Below, one piece after another: positions 61,001 to 64,000 of a stretch of 64,000 bases of DNA (the stretch's first letter is position 1; each line of letters starts with the position of its first letter). A program made the translations under genes and the position numbers. The notes beneath the pieces were generated by a model, which was not told the origin of the DNA, did no database searches, and saw only the letters and a program-made list of their open reading frames with translations. This stretch comes from Manduca sexta (taxonomy: Eukaryota; Arthropoda; Insecta; Lepidoptera; Sphingidae): NCBI RefSeq assembly GCF_014839805.1, contig NC_051132.1:3658001-3722000 (forward strand), read 5' to 3'.

Positions 61001-61711
61001 GCTCGGGCTGCAGATGGAGACCGCTAGGAAAGGTATGTGGACTGTACAGGTTGTTTGGGGTCATTGTGTATATACAGGGTGTGTACATTTCTTTTGAATT
61101 AAAATAACAGTGTACAAGATAGCTGGCCTGGTAGCATTTAAAATATTGCTGTCTACAAAATGTTTTTACGCAATCTAACTACTGGCATGCCAATAAGTAA
61201 TCAACATAAAACTTCTTGTCAATACTAATTCGATGTTTTCGTTTCAGCGATGCCCAAAAACACACTAGAAGAACAAAAGCGCACATGCGAGATGGCGGCG
61301 TACTTCACACACTGCAAGTTGCAGCCGGTGCACCAGATCCTGACGCTGCGAACAGCACTCAACATGTTTTTCAAGCTGAAGAACTACCGCACAGCCGCTT
61401 CCTTCGCGAGGAGATTGCTGGAGCTTGGACCCAGGCCGGAGGTGGCGCAGCAGGCGAGGAAGATACTGCAAGCGTGCGAGAAGACGCCCACAGACGAACA
61501 CCAACTGTTCTACGACGAACACAATCCGTTCAACATTTGCGGCATCAGCTATAAGCCGATATACCGAGGGAAGCCGGAGGAGAAATGCTCGCTTTGCGGA
61601 GCCAGCTTCATGCCAGAACACAAAGGGAAGCTCTGCCCTGTGTGCGGGGTCGCGGAGATCGGCAAGGACGTGCTCGGACTAAGGATCTGTCCCGTGCAGT
61701 TCCAGAGATAA
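49025..61711 (+). CDS. COPA: Coatomer subunit alpha (alpha-COP)
   Basis: Alpha-COP is the largest COPI coat subunit. Its N-terminal WD40 propeller binds dilysine cargo signals and its C-terminus binds epsilon-COP, for Golgi-to-ER transport. Exons: 49025-49252, 49772-49888, 50615-50851, 51944-52081, 52454-52617, 53157-53294, 53634-53717, 53841-54027, 54538-54690, 54974-55194, 55520-55657, 55764-55867, 56141-56307, 56643-56840, 57392-57573, 58207-58339, 58840-58942, 59399-59531, 60039-60214, 60817-61032, 61248-61711; 3681 nt, 1226 residues, the family length. WD40 repeats fill residues 1 to about 320 ([15 protein letters not shown]-type ends). The helical coatomer region follows to about 810, then an acidic variable linker (about 820-895), then the C-terminal domain ([24 protein letters not shown]). 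The C-terminus has a CX2C-X12-CX2C motif at residues 1186-1205. All introns GT-AG. Confidence 0.96.
52850..53035 (+). repeat. Interspersed repeat family X copy in COPA intron 5
   Basis: GTGACCCTACTGCTTTTGATGGTAAGTGGA, given here as its two halves GTGACCCTACTGC and GATGGTAAGTGGAG, then GCAACTCGACACAATTATGC and CACAAGCTGATGCC. It is 3'-truncated and diverged. It lies between COPA exons 5 and 6. Confidence 0.55.
54051..54230 (+). repeat. Minisatellite in COPA intron 8
   Basis: Imperfect tandem units built on ACTCAACTATACTCAG and, in the right half, the 20-bp unit TCAATGATACTCAGCTATAC. It begins only about 25-35 bp after the exon 8 donor (54028). Open frames across it are by-products of the repeat. 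Confidence 0.85.
56925..57143 (+). repeat. SINE family A tail in COPA intron 14
   Basis: Matches the body and tail of the SINE at 2107-2429 (GTGTGTATTCTTTGTGAATC, GGTGAGGG, GTGTGTGAAGTCTGCTAATCC as adjoining parts, TAGTAGTAGAGGAGGTCCGTG region, GGGCTGATATAATTATTT). The promoter-bearing head is absent. Confidence 0.75.
58975..59165 (-). pseudogene. RTE-type LINE C-terminal remnant in COPA intron 17
   Basis: On the minus strand it reads [16 protein letters not shown] followed by an A-x-DR-type segment and a stop. This is the C-terminal end of reverse-transcriptase proteins of RTE-like LINEs common in Lepidoptera. Only about 50 codons remain. Confidence 0.65.
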
Positions 61712-61735
61712 TTGTATTTATGTAAGATTATATAG

Positions 61736-61741
61736 AATAAA
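61736..61741 (+). terminator. COPA poly(A) signal
   Basis: AATAAA 25 nt after the COPA stop codon, giving a 3' UTR of about 45-60 nt. Confidence 0.7.
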
Positions 61742-61763
61742 TTGTATCACGTTTCAACAATAA

Positions 61764-61769
61764 TTTATT
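61764..61769 (-). terminator. MFS transporter poly(A) signal
   Basis: AATAAA on the minus strand about 32 nt after the transporter stop codon. It lies only 22 bp from the COPA signal on the other strand, so cleavage of the two transcripts would occur within or past each other's signal. Confidence 0.65.
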
Positions 61770-61800
61770 TACAAATGCTTATTATATACATATTTCTAGT

Positions 61801-63507
61801 TTACACGTCGACGGGTTTCACTTCCTGTGTCCTGTAAAAAAAGATACGTATTAGTACTGTCGATAAGGATATCCTTATCGACTATGTGACGTCATCTTCC
61901 GGAAGATAATAAAGCTTGGATATTATCGGGGACAAATTTTAATTCTGAGCAACTCGTGCGTCTGTCTCATCGAAGACTTACAAAATTGGTGTCCCGTGCC
62001 TGGTTTTTGAACCATGTCGCACACTTGTAACAATCTTTGTTATAACCATGCCATTGGCCCGATGGGGTAATTGATATCAGACTTACCTATTATTCAACAT
62101 GTCCTGGATCTCGTCGAAGGTCTTGCCCTTGGTCTCAGGCAGCAGCGTGATGGAGAAGATGAACCCGATGCCGCAGCACACCGCCAGGATCCAGAACGCA
62201 GTGTATATCCCGTAGGAGGCCGCCACGTCGCGGAAGAATCTGAAAATTAATATGTGTATTATACCATTATAAATACAAAGATACAAAAAATCCAAATAAT
62301 TGTGTTCCTTCACCATGAAGGTGAGCGTAGGCCCATTTAGACTAAATAGAACATTTTTTTCTATATATAAAAGTATGGTTACGATGGATCTTATAGCCTC
62401 AAGCAAATTTCATACAAAATTCGATTCAGAATAGAAATAATTTTTCATAAACAGTTGTTTCAATTAGAACACTCAATAGGAGCAAGCTAATAAAAATAAG
62501 TAATACCTCGTCCATATGAATCCTGCGAGCCAGCACATGCCGGAGCAGATGCCGCTGGCGAGACACTTGGTCTTCACGGGGAACATCTCCGCCACCAGGA
62601 TCCACGGCACCGGGCCCACGCCTGACACACATATGACGTAGTGTATTTATAACACCACAGATTTCAGAATAGTACTATTTAATAGGTATTCAATATATTT
62701 TTATCCTGGTAATTTGTTTCCATGGGAAATAATGGAATTATGAATTCTGATTTATTAAAATAGATGGCGGTTTTAGGCATTATTGCAGATGAAAGGCACG
62801 CGAATGAAGCTATGAACTATTGTTCATGGGTATAGTGTCACAAAATAAAACAGTGCCATGCAGTAAGTACTTGTAAATTAAACATAATGGCCCTTAAGTT
62901 TAGCAGAATACGGCTCAATATACAGCAACTGGTTTGTCGGCGCTTACCTAACGTGAAGAGTATCATGTAGACGATGAGACAGAGCAGCGGTATGAACGCG
63001 ACCGGCGCCACGTTGTACCCGTAGTAGTTGTCCATCAGCGCGTAGATGCCGATCAGGAACTGGAAATTGGTACAAGTAGGGAAAACACTGTATAGTATAT
63101 GTCCACAATCGTGACATTAGAGCGTGTAAAATAAAAAATACTTTTAGTCGATATAAATATTGTGTTCAAAATGTATTCTTTCTTATTTTACACAATATAC
63201 TAGTAGTTTATTGTGAAGTGCTGCTTAGTAAAGCAATATCAAAATAGGACGTAGACACAATTAACAATACAAATTGGAACACAATACACATTGGAATTTA
63301 TTTTCAGTCGTTACGAACTTGCATTCGAACATTTAAGACTCGATTGGCCAATAACGCCGCCATTAGAAACAACGAGGAGAGCATGAATCAAAATAGTAGA
63401 CAATCAAAACTTACCAGGAAGATAGTTAGGCCCAGTGACGTGGTCCACATGAGGAGTTTCCTGCCAAGTCTGTCCACTACCATCGGGGTGATACAACTGG
63501 TTACTAC
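61801..63507 (-). CDS. MFS sugar transporter (Tret1-like), C-terminal part
   Basis: A facilitated sugar (probably trehalose or glucose) transporter of the major facilitator superfamily, plasma membrane. Minus-strand exons visible: 63507-63415, 63059-62948, 62621-62507, 62239-62087, 61831-61801; 504 nt, the last 167 residues. Earlier exons lie past the right edge or were not found in 63508-64000. Signatures: VVDRLGRK (the D-R-x-G-R-R/K loop between transmembrane helices 8 and 9), GVGPVPWILVAEMFPVKTK (the conserved helix 10-11 region with PxPW and E-x-FP), and PETKGKTFDEIQ (sugar-porter PETKG signature). Insect Tret1-type proteins share these, but other SLC2-like porters do too, so the substrate is not determined. 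Exon phases all fit. Convergent with COPA. Confidence 0.88.
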
Positions 63508-64000
63508 CTACAATAACAAACATTCAAAAATCAAAATACGTTTACGTGGACGATACATTTATTCTAATTATTTCGATTTAAAAACCAAACTACTGAACCT
63601 ATTTTTAAAATATTTCCATGGGACCAGACTGGAGGTATATCATATCAAATAAAAAAATATCTTCCATATCGGAATAGTTAATAGAGGTAATAAACATTAT
63701 AAAAAATACACGTCTATTTGAGACACTTCATTTTTTTTTTTAAATAAAGGTATTAAATGGATTAACAGAGTCGTAGCATGATTCATGCAACAGCTTCCTT
63801 CTAATATTCTAGAAGTTTCAGATCTAATTGAAATGAGTTGGCCCCATTTTATTAATGTTAAGTCTGTTATTATAGAAGACCACTAACTCAGACATATTAT
63901 TAAAAGTTATAGAGGCAAAGTTGATGGTCTGGTTCGAAATTAAATATTTTCCAACAGGCCTTTATACTTCGAACTCGCAAGATAGTAGATTGGTTAGAAT
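63508..64000. other. Transporter intron at the right edge
   Basis: AT-rich sequence upstream of the first visible transporter exon (acceptor at 63508-63509 on the minus strand). No further exon was recognised before the window ends. Confidence 0.5.

Overview
The window reads as an AT-rich insect genome segment, almost certainly from a moth or butterfly (Lepidoptera). Five spliced eukaryotic genes with short exons and GT-AG introns lie in about 43 kb. The repeats are those typical of Lepidoptera: Helitrons ending in a GC-rich hairpin plus CTAG, tRNA-derived SINEs, RTE- and CR1-like LINE debris, and hAT-like MITEs. No prokaryotic system, CRISPR array or viral genome was found.

Layout. 1-21600: no host gene recognised. 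This part holds a 1.29 kb hAT-like element with a perfect 8-bp target duplication, SINEs, a small palindromic MITE, a decayed LINE (9.88-11.5 kb) and a 2.9 kb Helitron carrying a broken foreign-looking gene. 21630-25.7 kb, + strand: CHMP3/Vps24 (ESCRT-III), six coding exons, with an apparent 3' UTR intron filled by a Helitron bearing a ~123-bp tandem array. 27200-45477, - strand: XPR1-type phosphate exporter (SPX-EXS), 11 coding exons. Its two >5 kb introns hold most of the transposon traffic: SINEs, a perfect ~150-bp foldback, a Helitron pile-up and a LINE with a 416-codon reverse-transcriptase ORF. 46584-47871, - strand: EXOSC1/CSL4 (RNA exosome cap), three exons. 49025-61711, + strand: COPA (alpha-COP of the COPI coat), 21 exons, 1226 codons plus stop. 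61801-63507, - strand: the C-terminal part of an MFS sugar/trehalose transporter that continues past the right edge.

The genes are unrelated housekeeping functions: endosomal membrane scission, phosphate export, RNA decay, Golgi-to-ER coat and sugar uptake. CHMP3/XPR1 and COPA/transporter are convergent pairs; EXOSC1/COPA are divergent and share a 1.15 kb intergenic region that carries a MITE. XPR1 and EXOSC1 are in tandem on the minus strand. Exon boundaries were placed by reading splice signals and checking phase by hand; each complete model stays in frame and has a length normal for its family.

No obviously new cellular system was seen. The most notable items are the perfect foldback inside an XPR1 intron, the Helitron array inside the CHMP3 3' UTR intron, the Helitron with a captured or nested pseudogene, and the almost overlapping convergent poly(A) signals of COPA and the transporter.
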